A DNA stretch of 64,000 nucleotides from Acidobacteriota bacterium (GCA_017307505.1 JAFKEE010000016.1:496001-560000); one strand, 5' to 3'; positions 36,244 through 45,017 are shown, numbered from the stretch's first letter. The notes: generated from the letters alone by a model not told the origin. Translations and numbers: made by a program.

Positions 36244-37113
36244 ATGAACCGGATAACCCTAGACGCAATCACTCGCCAGGCGGACGCTATGGCGGTAGAT
36301 GTTTTCGAGATCGGCCTCTACAAACCGGCCGTTGATGGAACCGCGAACGAGCCCGAAATGCTGCCGAGAACATGGGACAAGGCGACGCTGCTGAAGTCCG
36401 TTGGCTGGCTCAAATACCAGAACAGCCAGGGGCGGAACATCTACATTCGGCCAAAGGGCGAGCACGCCCTGAGTCTTGTCGACGACCTCAACGCCGCGGC
36501 TCTGGACCGCATGAAAGTGCAAGGGTTCCAGCCGGCCATCATAGTGGAGACGTCGCCCGGCAACTTTCAGGCGTGGCTGAATCATGGCCGTGTTCTTCCC
36601 AAAGCGGAATCCACGGCCGCGGCCCGTGCCTTGGCCGAACGTTTCGGTGGAGATCGGGGCGCGGCGGACTGGCGACATTTCGGCCGGCTCGCGGGTCTGA
36701 CGAATCGGAAGCAGAAGTATGAATCGCATGGCATGTACCCGTTCGTTCGGCTCGTGGAGGCAACCGGACAGCCTTACTCGCAAAGGCAGTCGTTGGTGGA
36801 CACAGTACATCGCGAGATTGAGGTCGGGCGGAAGGAGCGGACGCTCCAGTCGCTGTCTCGTCCCCACGTCCAAGCGCGCGAACCGATGTCAATTGAGTTC
36901 TTTCGTGCCAAACCGGCGTACGCTGGCGACAACACCAAGGCAGACTTGGCGTATGCCGTGTATGCGCTCGCCCACAGAGTTTCGGAAAGCGACGTCAGAC
37001 AAGCACTTGGCAGCAGAGATCTGCGCCACAAAGGAAGCGAAAAGCGTCAGGAGCAGTACATCGAAAGAACAGTGAAAAAGGCCTATGCCGCGCTGAACTG
37101 CCAAGGTCGCTAG
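36244..37113 (+). CDS. RepB-like DNA primase of the conjugative element
   Basis: 289 aa from the ATG at 36244, 9 bases after AGGAG; an upstream GTG lies inside that ribosome site. The RepB primase family pattern is visible: WLKYQNSQGRNIYIRPKGEH, LVDDLNAAALDRMKVQGFQP, IIVETSPGNFQAWLNHGRVL, and RAALAERFGGDRGAADWRHF-like text before LAGLTNRKQKY. Such primases make RNA primers on the incoming transferred strand or for vegetative replication. It diverges from trbB, sharing the operator. A C-terminal helical part (ADLAYAVYALAHRVSESDVR) is specific to these ICE versions. Confidence 0.82.
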   Translation: MNRITLDAITRQADAMAVDVFEIGLYKPAVDGTANEPEMLPRTWDKATLLKSVGWLKYQNSQGRNIYIRPKGEHALSLVDDLNAAALDRMKVQGFQPAIIVETSPGNFQAWLNHGRVLPKAESTAAARALAERFGGDRGAADWRHFGRLAGLTNRKQKYESHGMYPFVRLVEATGQPYSQRQSLVDTVHREIEVGRKERTLQSLSRPHVQAREPMSIEFFRAKPAYAGDNTKADLAYAVYALAHRVSESDVRQALGSRDLRHKGSEKRQEQYIERTVKKAYAALNCQGR

Positions 37114-37271
37114 ATTGCGCGCCGCGTGCGGCCAACGCTGGATTACGGTTGCCGAGATCGCCACACGACGCGTCAAAACGCGGATTTTGCTGGTAATACA
37201 GATGAGGGAGCCCTCAGTATCACCACGGTCCCTTAGTCGTCACGGCTTTATTGCTGATAATCAGAATAGCT

Positions 37272-38981
37272 ATGGCGAAACCACCCTATGTCGAGATGGG
37301 CGTTATCGTTTCGTTCTCCGAGGTTTTCAATCGCCCAGCCACCCTCGATGGCGCGCGCGAGATCCTCTCTCAATACAAGCGCGAGGCGGTGTTACTCGTT
37401 CTCGCCAAGCTGAGCGCGGCGCTCCGCATTTGGTTTAGGCCGGATTATCAGAGTGACAATCGGCTCGCGCGCGACGTGTTCAAGAACGCGGGACGGACCG
37501 AAATCCAGGCATTGGTCGGGAACCCGCGTCGCCTGTTCTTCACTCGGCTAGGTGTGCTGGCAACGGCGCGTTTGGCGCTAAGCGCATGCAACAGGCCAGC
37601 GGCTTCTGATATCACGGAGCCGCAACAGGCGGCGCACGTCTTGGCGTGTTGCTTAATGATGAACGAACTGACCTCCAGCACTTCGCCACTGGAGGGGGTG
37701 GCGGATCTGCTCGTCCACCAGTTGGCTAATCACAATGCGATGGCACATTACGATTTCCGCGCTGACCTACTGCGAAGCGTGGAGATGTTCGAGCGTAACC
37801 GCGCGCTGCTAGAAAGGCAGCCGGGGACGGTGGATTTGGAAGCGGAGTTCAGACGCGCGACCGGGCTTTCGCCGCGCCAGTTCATAGAGTTGTGTCTGGT
37901 GATCGGCACCCCTTATCGAATGATGAACGCAGGATCGCTGATTAGCGACGATCCGACCTTCTTCATCGACAAGAACCGCTTTGCAAATATGAAAATCAGC
38001 GATGCCGAGCTGAGCTCGTTTTTTGGGATCGTTGCGCAGACTGCGCAGCAACTTGCTGAATTCCTGCCGACGCGAGGCGAGCGGCCCCTCGCCGACACGA
38101 CAGTATTCCAATCGTGGCCGGTTATCCGAGCAGAGGGTGCCGAGCGATACTACTGCTGCGACGTCGCGAGCCTGATGGACAAAACCGGGCGCGGTCTCTA
38201 TTGGACCCTGTTCGCTGCAGCGGATGCTCGTACAAAGAGCAAATTAGGTGGTACGTACGGGCGTGCGCTGGAAGCTTACCTGCACGATTGCGTGCAGCGC
38301 GCGGGCTTTCATCCGGATTCCTATATCGAGAGCCCGAAGTTCTCTGATGGTGCCGAGGTCTGCGACGGACTGTTCATCGATGGATCGCGCATCATTCTGT
38401 GCGAGTACAAGAGCAGTGTGCTCACCGTCGAGGCCAAGCTGAGCGGGCGCCTCGACCTTCTCGAACCGGACCTTCGCAAGAAGTTCGTTACGGGCGACGC
38501 CGATGGTCGCAAGGGAATCGCTCAGTTGAGCCACAGCATTGATCGACTGCTCACCGGCGAACCAGTCCCAGGCCTGCCGTCGAAGAAGTGGAGCCTCCTT
38601 CAGCCCGTCATGGTCTGTCTGGAGAACGCTATGCTCTGTCCTGGCATGTCCCGGTTTTTGAACGATCAATTCGACCGAACGCCCTTGAACAAGCGATCAC
38701 GCACTAGGGTCGCGCCACTGACTGTGATCGATATAGAGCATTTTGAGGACATGTTGCCCGACATGAGAGCGTTCGGCTTCGGCACGCTCCTAGAAGATTA
38801 CTATCGCTCGCACATGCGCAATACGGGCGGCGGCCATGACCAACTCGTGGCGTTCCGTCGCAAAAACATCCCCTTTCTCGACGACAAGCCAGAGTGCGCT
38901 CACGAGAAAGAGGCCGCCTTTCGGCACTTTTTCGCTGACCTAGGTGCCCGGCTATTCGGCGAAGCCGCGGGCGCTGAGTAA
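37272..38981 (+). CDS. PD-(D/E)XK nuclease-like orphan protein
   Basis: 569 aa from the ATG at 37272; a TTG seven codons earlier is possible, and neither has a strong ribosome site. The first 300 residues are helical without recognised domain. The C-terminal part has RALEAYLHDCV, then EVCDGLFIDGSRIILCEYKSS, which fits the E...D...ExK arrangement of restriction-type nucleases. No helicase or methylase accompanies it. It sits between the primase and ligase genes as apparent cargo. A stand-alone defence nuclease is a fair guess, but only the fold motif supports it. Confidence 0.62.
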   Translation: MAKPPYVEMGVIVSFSEVFNRPATLDGAREILSQYKREAVLLVLAKLSAALRIWFRPDYQSDNRLARDVFKNAGRTEIQALVGNPRRLFFTRLGVLATARLALSACNRPAASDITEPQQAAHVLACCLMMNELTSSTSPLEGVADLLVHQLANHNAMAHYDFRADLLRSVEMFERNRALLERQPGTVDLEAEFRRATGLSPRQFIELCLVIGTPYRMMNAGSLISDDPTFFIDKNRFANMKISDAELSSFFGIVAQTAQQLAEFLPTRGERPLADTTVFQSWPVIRAEGAERYYCCDVASLMDKTGRGLYWTLFAAADARTKSKLGGTYGRALEAYLHDCVQRAGFHPDSYIESPKFSDGAEVCDGLFIDGSRIILCEYKSSVLTVEAKLSGRLDLLEPDLRKKFVTGDADGRKGIAQLSHSIDRLLTGEPVPGLPSKKWSLLQPVMVCLENAMLCPGMSRFLNDQFDRTPLNKRSRTRVAPLTVIDIEHFEDMLPDMRAFGFGTLLEDYYRSHMRNTGGGHDQLVAFRRKNIPFLDDKPECAHEKEAAFRHFFADLGARLFGEAAGAE

Positions 38982-39224
38982 AGTGCCTCGTCATTCACTG
39001 TCGCACACGTTGTGCAGAGCGGCTGGGGCCGTCAGACAAATCCACCGTAACCATCCGGAGCCCTGAGGAAAAACACCCGAACGCTGAGAAATAATAGCCG
39101 TGCGATCTTGGCGTCGGTGTCGCCTCCAATCGTGAGGTGACCAGCTCTGCAGATATGCAGGCATCCCGCCACCGTCTGATACAGCCTCAGGTTTCCGTCG
39201 GTCCCTATGCTAGAGAACCAGAAG
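38982..39224. other. Gap between convergent nuclease and ligase units
   Basis: 243 bp. Contains a small inverted repeat GCACA-CGT-TGTGC shortly after the nuclease stop. A weak minus-strand reading frame (39032-39268) overlaps the ligase end; see that entry. Confidence 0.35.
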
Positions 39225-39268
39225 TCAGGCTTCTGCACGGCCCTGGGCCGAATCTCTGAGAATGCCAT
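39032..39268 (-). CDS. Doubtful 78-aa reading frame after the ligase gene
   Basis: 78 aa, ATG at 39268 with AAGG close upstream, overlapping the ligase 3' end by 44 bases. The translation (RLYQTVAGCLHICRAGHLTI) has plausible composition but no family I know. It could be a real small gene at the end of the traKLM-ligase unit or chance. Confidence 0.3.
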   Translation of the reverse strand: MAFSEIRPRAVQKPDFWFSSIGTDGNLRLYQTVAGCLHICRAGHLTIGGDTDAKIARLLFLSVRVFFLRAPDGYGGFV

Positions 39269-40205
39269 GTGCCTTCTTGTCCTCTCTCAGCCCGACGAAG
39301 CGGCTGTGTCGAAGATGTCCGTCTGGAGTCCACTCGACAAACTCGAACTGCCCAACCAGCAAGGGTTTCAACCAACGGCAATCCTCCATCTTTGCTGCTG
39401 TTAGCCCAGCACCCCATCTGCCGGCCTTCTTCTCGGGAAGATTTGCGAAAGGGCAGGTACGTGTTTCGAGAGGCGCGAACCGTTTCATCAACTCCGCTCT
39501 GAGCCCCGGAGTGAATCCATTGCGGGTTCGAGCGGCATACATGAGTTTGCCGCCCTCGTAGTAACCGAAAACCAGTGCGTCGAATGTGCTCCCGCCCACC
39601 GTATAGCCGCCGATTACGAACTCCTGGCCCTCGTTGACCCGCATCTTCTGCCAGGCCCCTGAGCGTTGACCGGGCTCATAGCGGCTGTCTCGGCGCTTGG
39701 CAACGAGTCCCTCAAGGCGTTGCGCCTTTACGGACTGAATCAGGTCGGCTAGGCTCGCGCGCAACTCCGGCGAATAGCGAACAGGCTCTGAGAGCTTCGG
39801 CAGGACCTCCCTTTCCAACATTTCCCGACGCCGTACCAGCGGTTCCGCCATCACATCTCGACCTCCAAGGATCAGGAGGTCGAAGACGTAGTAATTGAGT
39901 GGAGTTCCGGCGCCGCCATGGTTCTGCAGGGCGTTGAACGATGGCCTTCCCTCCGGATCGAGCGCCACCACTTCGCCATCGATCACCGTCTCGTCCGGCA
40001 TCGCCTCCAGGGCCTGAACGATTCCGGGGTAGTGGCCGTTGAAATCGTTGTCGTTACGAGAACGGAGATGGACCCGTCCACCGGTTTTAAATGCTAACGC
40101 GCGATAGCCGTCCAACTTGAGTTCCAGCAGCCAGTTCGGATCGTCGGGCAACTGCTCCTTGCGGAGAAGTAGCATTGGCTCGACGAAGTGGGCCTTTGAG
40201 CGCAC
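39225..40205 (-). CDS. ATP-dependent DNA ligase (LigD ligase-domain type)
   Basis: 326 aa from the GTG at 40205, giving RSKAHFVEPMLLLRKEQLPD, the usual start of single-domain LigD-type ligases; the longer frame upstream is the antisense/out-of-frame reading of a small membrane gene. The adenylated lysine is in ELKLDGYRALAFKT; RSRNDNDF, VIDGEVVAL, LEGLVAKRRDSRYEPG and WQKMRV are the other nucleotidyltransferase motifs. The C-terminal OB fold (EFVIGGYTVGGSTFDALVFG) is present. Polymerase and nuclease domains of full LigD are absent. It lies downstream of traM in the same direction, so it may seal transferred or integrated ICE DNA (inference). Confidence 0.9.
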   Translation of the reverse strand: MRSKAHFVEPMLLLRKEQLPDDPNWLLELKLDGYRALAFKTGGRVHLRSRNDNDFNGHYPGIVQALEAMPDETVIDGEVVALDPEGRPSFNALQNHGGAGTPLNYYVFDLLILGGRDVMAEPLVRRREMLEREVLPKLSEPVRYSPELRASLADLIQSVKAQRLEGLVAKRRDSRYEPGQRSGAWQKMRVNEGQEFVIGGYTVGGSTFDALVFGYYEGGKLMYAARTRNGFTPGLRAELMKRFAPLETRTCPFANLPEKKAGRWGAGLTAAKMEDCRWLKPLLVGQFEFVEWTPDGHLRHSRFVGLREDKKAHGILRDSAQGRAEA

Positions 40206-40258
40206 CAGCTTAGGATAAAGCCTGGCGCGGTCAATCGGCGCGCGCCACGAATTCCGCT

Positions 40259-40399
40259 TCAAGGACAGAGGTACAGGATCGCGCCGCAAACGGCCACGCA
40301 GAGGATCGCCGCGCCACCAAGGTAATAGCTCACCGCCAAGGCGAATCCAAAGCGAGGCCCGAAGAGACAGGCCAGGAAGGTCCAATTTCTAAGATTCAT
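40259..40399 (-). CDS. 46-aa membrane protein between traM and ligase
   Basis: Starts MNLRNWTFLACLFGP and is hydrophobic throughout (FALAVSYYLGGAAILCVAVC), giving one or two membrane helices. The ATG overlaps the traM stop by ATGA, strong evidence that it is translated. No family recognised. Its position suggests a small inner-membrane helper in DNA transfer. Confidence 0.6.
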   Translation of the reverse strand: MNLRNWTFLACLFGPRFGFALAVSYYLGGAAILCVAVCGAILYLCP

Positions 40400-40749
40400 T
40401 TCCACATTGCTCCAATCGCGAACCCGGCTGCAAACAGCAGCACCCCAAAGAGTGCCCCAAAGAAGACCACTCGCCGGCGGAGGTGGACTGGGCGGTGCGG
40501 AACGCCTCCACCGCCTTCGCTGAGAGCCCGTCGGATAGATTTGCCGAGCGTCTCCCCGATGCTCTTCTGCATCCTTTCCGCAGCTTCCTCCTGATCGGCG
40601 ATCGTTCGCCGTACCACTTCCAGGAAGTCCGTCTGAGCATCCCGTAACGCGATCTCGGCGATCGTCACGAGCAGGAATGCCGGATCATCCTCCGCGAGGA
40701 GAACACCGTGCTGGGCCGCGACCTCACCGATGATCCGTTTGCGATCCAT
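40396..40749 (-). CDS. traM: Conjugal transfer protein TraM-like
   Basis: 117 aa. GEVAAQHGVLLAEDDPAFLL and EIALRDAQTDFLEVVRRTIA match the opening of IncP-type TraM (AAKHGxxxxxDDP pattern), followed by a charged helical stretch and a C-terminal membrane helix (VVFFGALFGVLLFAAGFAIG). It is third in the order traK-traL-traM seen in IncP Tra1. It starts 10 bp after traL. Confidence 0.8.
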   Translation of the reverse strand: MDRKRIIGEVAAQHGVLLAEDDPAFLLVTIAEIALRDAQTDFLEVVRRTIADQEEAAERMQKSIGETLGKSIRRALSEGGGGVPHRPVHLRRRVVFFGALFGVLLFAAGFAIGAMWK

Positions 40750-40759
40750 CGTTCAGAAC

Positions 40760-41545
40760 CTAAAGAACCGCCAAGCTGTCGAGTTGCTCGAACAACTCCC
40801 GCTGTACGACCTTGAGTCGCTGCCGAACCATAATCGGGAAGTCCGCGCCTTCAAATGCCTGACGGAACGTCATCTTGCGGCGCAGGAGGTCCTCGACGTC
40901 GCGGCCAAACGTGTCCCGATTTCGCTTTGGGATCGCCACCGATCCCCAAACTTTATCGACATGATCTCGGTAGACGGGCAGTTCGCTCAAGGGCTTGCCG
41001 TCGCGCTCAACCCGTCCGAAGTACTCATTCACCCAGAGCACGACGTTTCGGTCCGGGGTCGTCTCTGCGAGTTTGGCGAAGCCGGTCAGAGTATCGGTCA
41101 GAGCCTGCCCGCCAGTGATGACGCAGTGAACGAAGACCCTCCTGCCGGTATCGCTCAGGACACGGACAACGTCGTTCTCCAGAATGTAGTTCCACATCGG
41201 GATGAACGTCGATGCGCCGTTGTCGACGACGAAGCACCCTTCCTCGGTGAGCAATCGCTCCACGAGCCCATCGAACGCCCTTTGGTCGATGCTTCCGTCG
41301 ACTAGCAGGTCGAGCCGTTCCACGCCGAGTTCCCGGTATTGGGCGAAGGTTTGATTCACTGGGTCGGTATCGAAGCACCGGACCTCCCGGCCGCGCGTTT
41401 GAAAATACTGTCCGAGGATCGATGCGACGAAGCTCTTCCCGACGCCGCCCTTTCCCTGTAAAACGAAGTGGACCGTAGCGGGCGCACTTGCCACTGGGCT
41501 GATTTCGCGCCGGCCCGCATCGCCATTAGCTGTTGCTGTTTTCAT
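40760..41545 (-). CDS. traL: Conjugal transfer ATPase TraL-like (ParA/MinD family)
   Basis: 261 aa from the ATG at 41545, with AGGAG 10 bases upstream. Deviant Walker A LQGKGGVGKSFVASILGQYF, then CFDTDPVNQTFAQYRELGV and VVDNGASTFIPMWNYILEND, all landmarks of IncP TraL. TGGQALTDTLTGFAKLAE and the final MVRQRLKVVQRELFEQLDSL also match. These ATPases assist relaxosome or pilus positioning. It overlaps the traK 3' end by 20 bases. Confidence 0.88.
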   Translation of the reverse strand: MKTATANGDAGRREISPVASAPATVHFVLQGKGGVGKSFVASILGQYFQTRGREVRCFDTDPVNQTFAQYRELGVERLDLLVDGSIDQRAFDGLVERLLTEEGCFVVDNGASTFIPMWNYILENDVVRVLSDTGRRVFVHCVITGGQALTDTLTGFAKLAETTPDRNVVLWVNEYFGRVERDGKPLSELPVYRDHVDKVWGSVAIPKRNRDTFGRDVEDLLRRKMTFRQAFEGADFPIMVRQRLKVVQRELFEQLDSLAVL

Positions 41546-41936
41546 CTCCGAATAGCTCCTTATCCGACATGGTTCCCGGATATCGGAATCCGGGTGGTTT
41601 CTCTTCAGTGAGGCGGCGAACGTTTTCAAGAGGGTCCCGCGGGCGCCGCTGCACGGAAGCGTCGGATGGTTTCTCCTGCCTTGGCAGCGCGGCTCGGTGC
41701 TGCCCCTCCGCTACATCTGACCTTCGAAAATCCGCCACGTACCGGCACAAGCTGGGATAGCTGACGTCGATTCCGTCCAGGCGAAGTTTCTCCAGCACCT
41801 CGCGCACCGTGTGGCCGATCTCCAGTGATGCGCGAATTTTCGGCCAGAGGAGTCGAACCAGCGCCCGCTTGCACGCTGGCCTGTGTTTCACCAGAGAATC
41901 GAGATTCGGCGAGGCGGGTACAGCGTCATCTTGCAT
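41526..41936 (-). CDS. traK: TraK-like oriT-binding protein
   Basis: 136 aa from the ATG at 41936. A longer frame to 42011 would place the operator inside the coding region, so the shorter start is preferred. RALVRLLWPKIRASLEIGHT followed by VREVLEKLRLDGIDVSYPSL and CRYVADFRR matches the TraK pattern (AL..G....IWE.L...G.isYxxFxxYV). TraK wraps oriT DNA in IncP plasmids. The C-terminal half is polar and probably disordered. First gene of the unit traK-traL-traM-small membrane gene-ligase. Confidence 0.72.
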   Translation of the reverse strand: MQDDAVPASPNLDSLVKHRPACKRALVRLLWPKIRASLEIGHTVREVLEKLRLDGIDVSYPSLCRYVADFRRSDVAEGQHRAALPRQEKPSDASVQRRPRDPLENVRRLTEEKPPGFRYPGTMSDKELFGDENSNS

Positions 41937-41980
41937 CAGTTCTCGTCTCAGTTCGAGTTGTACCAGAGCTTCGCAGCAAA

Positions 41981-42005
41981 TACAAGCTAGCTTGTACAAG
42001 TTCTC
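41981..42005. promoter_or_regulatory. Operator copy upstream of traK
   Basis: TACAAGCTAGCTTGTA (41981-41996) is a perfect 16-bp palindrome, and GCTAGCTTGTACAAG (41986-42000) is 15 bases of the operator consensus with the last arm degenerate. It lies 45-70 bp before the traK ATG at 41936. Confidence 0.65.
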
Positions 42006-42246
42006 ATGCATTCTCGCGCATTATCGTCTGGTCTCGCCGTCGGGTGTTTGCAGGCCGGCTCAGGTCGGCGGCGAGGCAAACCAGAAGAGCTGCAACAGCC
42101 CTGAGGCGGGTAGTGGAACATAAAGGAGAATACGTAGCGGCTGCTGTTTTTTCTTGCCTATCTCGCTCTGCTGCAATAGCATGGGCTTACGGTACAGGCT
42201 AGCTTTGATACCGGAACGTTTACGTAAGCATGATTGCGGCTGAGAA
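42006..42246. other. Candidate oriT region between traK and relaxase units
   Basis: This divergent 240-bp region lies between traK and the relaxase unit, where IncP-type oriT is found. It contains an imperfect inverted repeat at 42046-42081 (GTTTGC...GCAAAC ends, GCCG/CGGC inner arms). CTATCTCGCTC at 42159-42169 somewhat resembles the IncP nick region (CTATCCTGC) but is not a match. Location is inferred from gene order; the nick site cannot be fixed. Confidence 0.45.
42154..42206 (+). promoter_or_regulatory. Candidate relaxase promoter with operator half-site
   Basis: TTGCCT (42154-42159), 17-bp spacer, TAGCAT (42177-42182). The predicted start near 42189 is followed at once by GTACAGGCTAGCTTT (42192-42206), the right half of the ICE operator. 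The left half is not preserved. Confidence 0.5.
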
Positions 42247-42663
42247 ATGATGCGAAAGAATGAAAGGTTCGAACTCCTGGTCCCTCAAGATCTTCTTGAA
42301 CGTCTCAAAGTCGTGGCCGGAGAGCGCGGCACGTCGGTTGCGAGCGTTGTGCGCATGGCGATTGAAAACGAAATGCGCCATGGTGAGCCAGCCATCGCCA
42401 AGACCGAACGAATCGTGAGCGCTAGTATTGATCGCGTCGCAAGAGACCTGCGGACCTTGCAAACGGCTCAGCAGGCAGTCTTCGCCTTGACTGACAGCCT
42501 CGCCCGGCTTTTCTTGACCTGTGTTCCGGAGCCCGCTCCTGAAGTCCTCGACCAGGCCAAACGTCGCGCTCGAATGCGATATGACCGGTTCCTCAAGTCT
42601 GTCGCCCAGAACATGACGGCCGACTCGCAGACCTCGCTGGCGGAGCTGACAGAACGTGATTGA
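42247..42663 (+). CDS. Relaxosome accessory ribbon-helix-helix protein
   Basis: 138 aa; the ATG at 42247 or the next codon (42250, better spaced from GAGAA) starts it. N-terminus FELLVPQDLLERLKVVAGER followed by GTSVASVVRMAIENEM is a ribbon-helix-helix DNA-binding fold. The rest is helical, possibly coiled coil. Directly upstream of the relaxase and overlapping it by 8 bases, it is placed like TraJ or MobC, which bring the relaxase to oriT. It could also be a repressor. Confidence 0.72.
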   Translation: MMRKNERFELLVPQDLLERLKVVAGERGTSVASVVRMAIENEMRHGEPAIAKTERIVSASIDRVARDLRTLQTAQQAVFALTDSLARLFLTCVPEPAPEVLDQAKRRARMRYDRFLKSVAQNMTADSQTSLAELTERD

Positions 42664-43939
42664 CGAACGACCGATCGTTTTTCGACCGCGCCGCCCGAAG
42701 GGCCAGGAGAAAGATGAATCGAAGGTCTGGGCCAAAGCTTTCAAGAACCTCATCCGTGTAGTTCGGATGACCTCGAAGGGGTCAGGCTCTATTCGGGGTC
42801 GAAGGCAGGGTCGAGGCATGGCCGGCTCATCACAGACCTCCTATCGACAACGTTGCGCCGTGCGGGTCACGTATTCCGGCAACCGCGTACGAGGGCAATG
42901 GGCTGCCCACGGCCGCTACATCGTCCGGGACAGTGCTGTTCATATCGAGAGTGGAACCGGTAGCCCCGGCTTCGACGGCAATGGAGTCGTTCCCGACGTA
43001 CCCGCGAAGCTGCGCGAGTGGCAGTCTGCCGGCGATCCCCGGATGTTCAAACTAATTGTTTCTCCAGAGTTCGGGGAACGCGTTGACATCAAGAACCTCG
43101 TCCGCGAAACGATGACGGGCATGGAGGCAGACCTCGGGCGCCACCTCGAATGGGTTGCGGTCGTCCACTCGAACACCCAGCACCTCCACGCTCACGTGGC
43201 CCTCCGGGGAGTAGCAGATAAAGACGAACTTCGGCTGGATCGAGACTACGTGAAGCATGGCATCCGACGAAGGGCCGAAGATGAATGCACAGTACAGCTG
43301 GGCTTTCGGACCCACCAGGATGCACTTGAAGCGGCGGAACGCGAGGTCGGCCAGGTTCGGTTCACGTCCCTGGATCGTCAGATCGCCAGAAGCCGACCGG
43401 CAGCGGGACAGGAGTTCTTTCGGTTCGATCTCAGCGGCCGGAGCCAGGTCCCACTCAGGAACCGCCTCTTCGTCCTCCAGGAACTGGGCCTTGCGCGACG
43501 CGCTGATGAACACGCTTGGGACGTGAAGTCCGACTTCGACGCGGTTCTCCGCGGAATGCAGAAGGTAAGCGATCGTCAACGGATGATCGCCGCGTACGGA
43601 TCACTGCTTTCCAGTCCCATGCTGCCGACTCGTTATACGCCGCCGAACGAGATCTCCGAGCTGACCGGACGCGTGGTCGGCCACGCTCAGGACGACGGCG
43701 CCGATCGCCCCGTCATGATTCTCGAAGGTGCAGATGGTTTCGTGCACATTGTTCCTCACGATCAACGCATCGAGCGCTATCGCGTGGAAGGTCGCCTCGC
43801 AGTCGGCAAAACTGTGAGCCTTAAGTCTGTTTGCGGCAAACTGCGCGTTCAAGAGATCGTCTGCGAGGCGGCTACTGGAACAGAAGATCCGGCTCCCCCT
43901 CGCGGTCGCTACCCCTCATCGGCAAGACGCTCTCGATGA
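42656..43939 (+). CDS. Conjugative relaxase (MobP/VirD2-like, DUF3363-type)
   Basis: 427 aa from a GTG. It should nick oriT and lead the strand into the recipient. RGQWAAHGRYIVRDSA contains the likely nucleophile tyrosine; the three-histidine metal site is in VVHSNTQHLHAHVALRGV. The following VQLGFRTHQDALEAAEREVG and RFTSLDRQIA match relaxases annotated with DUF3363. There is no C-terminal helicase or primase domain, and the separate primase at 36.2 kb may fill that role. It shares its unit with the accessory protein. Family well supported; the exact MOB class is less so. Confidence 0.87.
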   Translation: MIDERPIVFRPRRPKGQEKDESKVWAKAFKNLIRVVRMTSKGSGSIRGRRQGRGMAGSSQTSYRQRCAVRVTYSGNRVRGQWAAHGRYIVRDSAVHIESGTGSPGFDGNGVVPDVPAKLREWQSAGDPRMFKLIVSPEFGERVDIKNLVRETMTGMEADLGRHLEWVAVVHSNTQHLHAHVALRGVADKDELRLDRDYVKHGIRRRAEDECTVQLGFRTHQDALEAAEREVGQVRFTSLDRQIARSRPAAGQEFFRFDLSGRSQVPLRNRLFVLQELGLARRADEHAWDVKSDFDAVLRGMQKVSDRQRMIAAYGSLLSSPMLPTRYTPPNEISELTGRVVGHAQDDGADRPVMILEGADGFVHIVPHDQRIERYRVEGRLAVGKTVSLKSVCGKLRVQEIVCEAATGTEDPAPPRGRYPSSARRSR

Positions 43940-44072
43940 TTGTTTCTTTCGACTCTTGGGCGGTCGTCTCCGCACTTCCCGAGGTAGGCAACGCCGCAAC
44001 ACAACAACAGTTTTTGCTGAAAGATTCGAACAGTCGAACAGTTATGACGAGCTTCGAGTGTTGATAGCACGG

Positions 44073-45017
44073 CTACCCTGCGTCACGAACTGCCCTTAGC
44101 TGCCAGAAGACGCGGCATCGCGCATACGCGATCAAAAAACCAAGCTCACGGGATAGGGCAATGCATTGGCCAATCCTGGCGCAATCGTTCTCCGACAAAA
44201 GAAGGGCCCAAGCGCGACGGCCCAACGCTCGGACGTTCTTCCAATTACTCCGAGGCCCGAACTCAACAGGCCTGCCATGACGATATTCAAGCAACGCGTC
44301 TGATCGCCCTTGCCAGTAGGCGCGCTTCAGGAAGTACCTCACCGTCTGCCGATCTGGGCCAATAATATGGGTCACGCGCGCTGACGCGATAAACGACACT
44401 CTCATGCCCGCAGATTGCACACGTCGGCACCATTCGAGCTCTTCAGAGGATCTCAGCACCGATCCAATCCGCCCGAACGACTCCAAGAACCCGCCAACTG
44501 CATCGAAGGCTTTGACACTCACAATCATATTCCCTCCGCAAATGTACTGCGCATCGTGAACTACTGGAAGGTCGTTGCCGTCATATAGGAGTTCCGCAAG
44601 CAATCGGCGGTGATCACAAGTGAACCAACTCGGCGGTTCCCCCTCAATGCCAAGTACAATCGCCCCGCCAGCCACTGACGCACCGTACTGATGCAGGCCT
44701 GCGTATAGTTCGGCCAGCCAGGACTGCTCCGGGACAGTGTCGTCGTCGAGGAACGCAACGTGCTCGCCCCGAGCGTGTGCGACCGCTACGTTGCGAGCCC
44801 GACTCAAACAGACCACTGGCTCGTGAACGATATGCAGCGAAAACGGATATAGCTCGTTGTGTAGTCCCGATAGCCTCGGGGCCTCATTATTATCCACGAG
44901 CACGACGTCGAAGTCCTTCCACGTCTGCTGAGCCAGAGCAGCGAAGACCCGCCGAAGTTGTGACGCTGCACCGTGACTAGGGATCAGCACTGAACACTGC
45001 GGACGATTCATGATCAC
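44073..45017 (-). CDS. Family 2 glycosyltransferase
   Basis: 314 aa GT-A fold enzyme. CSVLIPSHGAASQLRRVFAA opens the fold; the DxD-type metal site is in VAFLDDDTVPEQSWLAELYA, and EELEWCRRVQSAGMRVSFIA is the ED-type motif near the acceptor site. A C-terminal RAYWQGRSDALLEYR stretch is typical of bacterial GT2. Soluble, or peripheral at the membrane. It overlaps the upstream kinase gene by ATGA. Acceptor unknown. Last gene of the minus-strand cargo cluster. Confidence 0.88.
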   Translation of the reverse strand: MIMNRPQCSVLIPSHGAASQLRRVFAALAQQTWKDFDVVLVDNNEAPRLSGLHNELYPFSLHIVHEPVVCLSRARNVAVAHARGEHVAFLDDDTVPEQSWLAELYAGLHQYGASVAGGAIVLGIEGEPPSWFTCDHRRLLAELLYDGNDLPVVHDAQYICGGNMIVSVKAFDAVGGFLESFGRIGSVLRSSEELEWCRRVQSAGMRVSFIASARVTHIIGPDRQTVRYFLKRAYWQGRSDALLEYRHGRPVEFGPRSNWKNVRALGRRAWALLLSENDCARIGQCIALSRELGFLIAYARCRVFWQLRAVRDAG

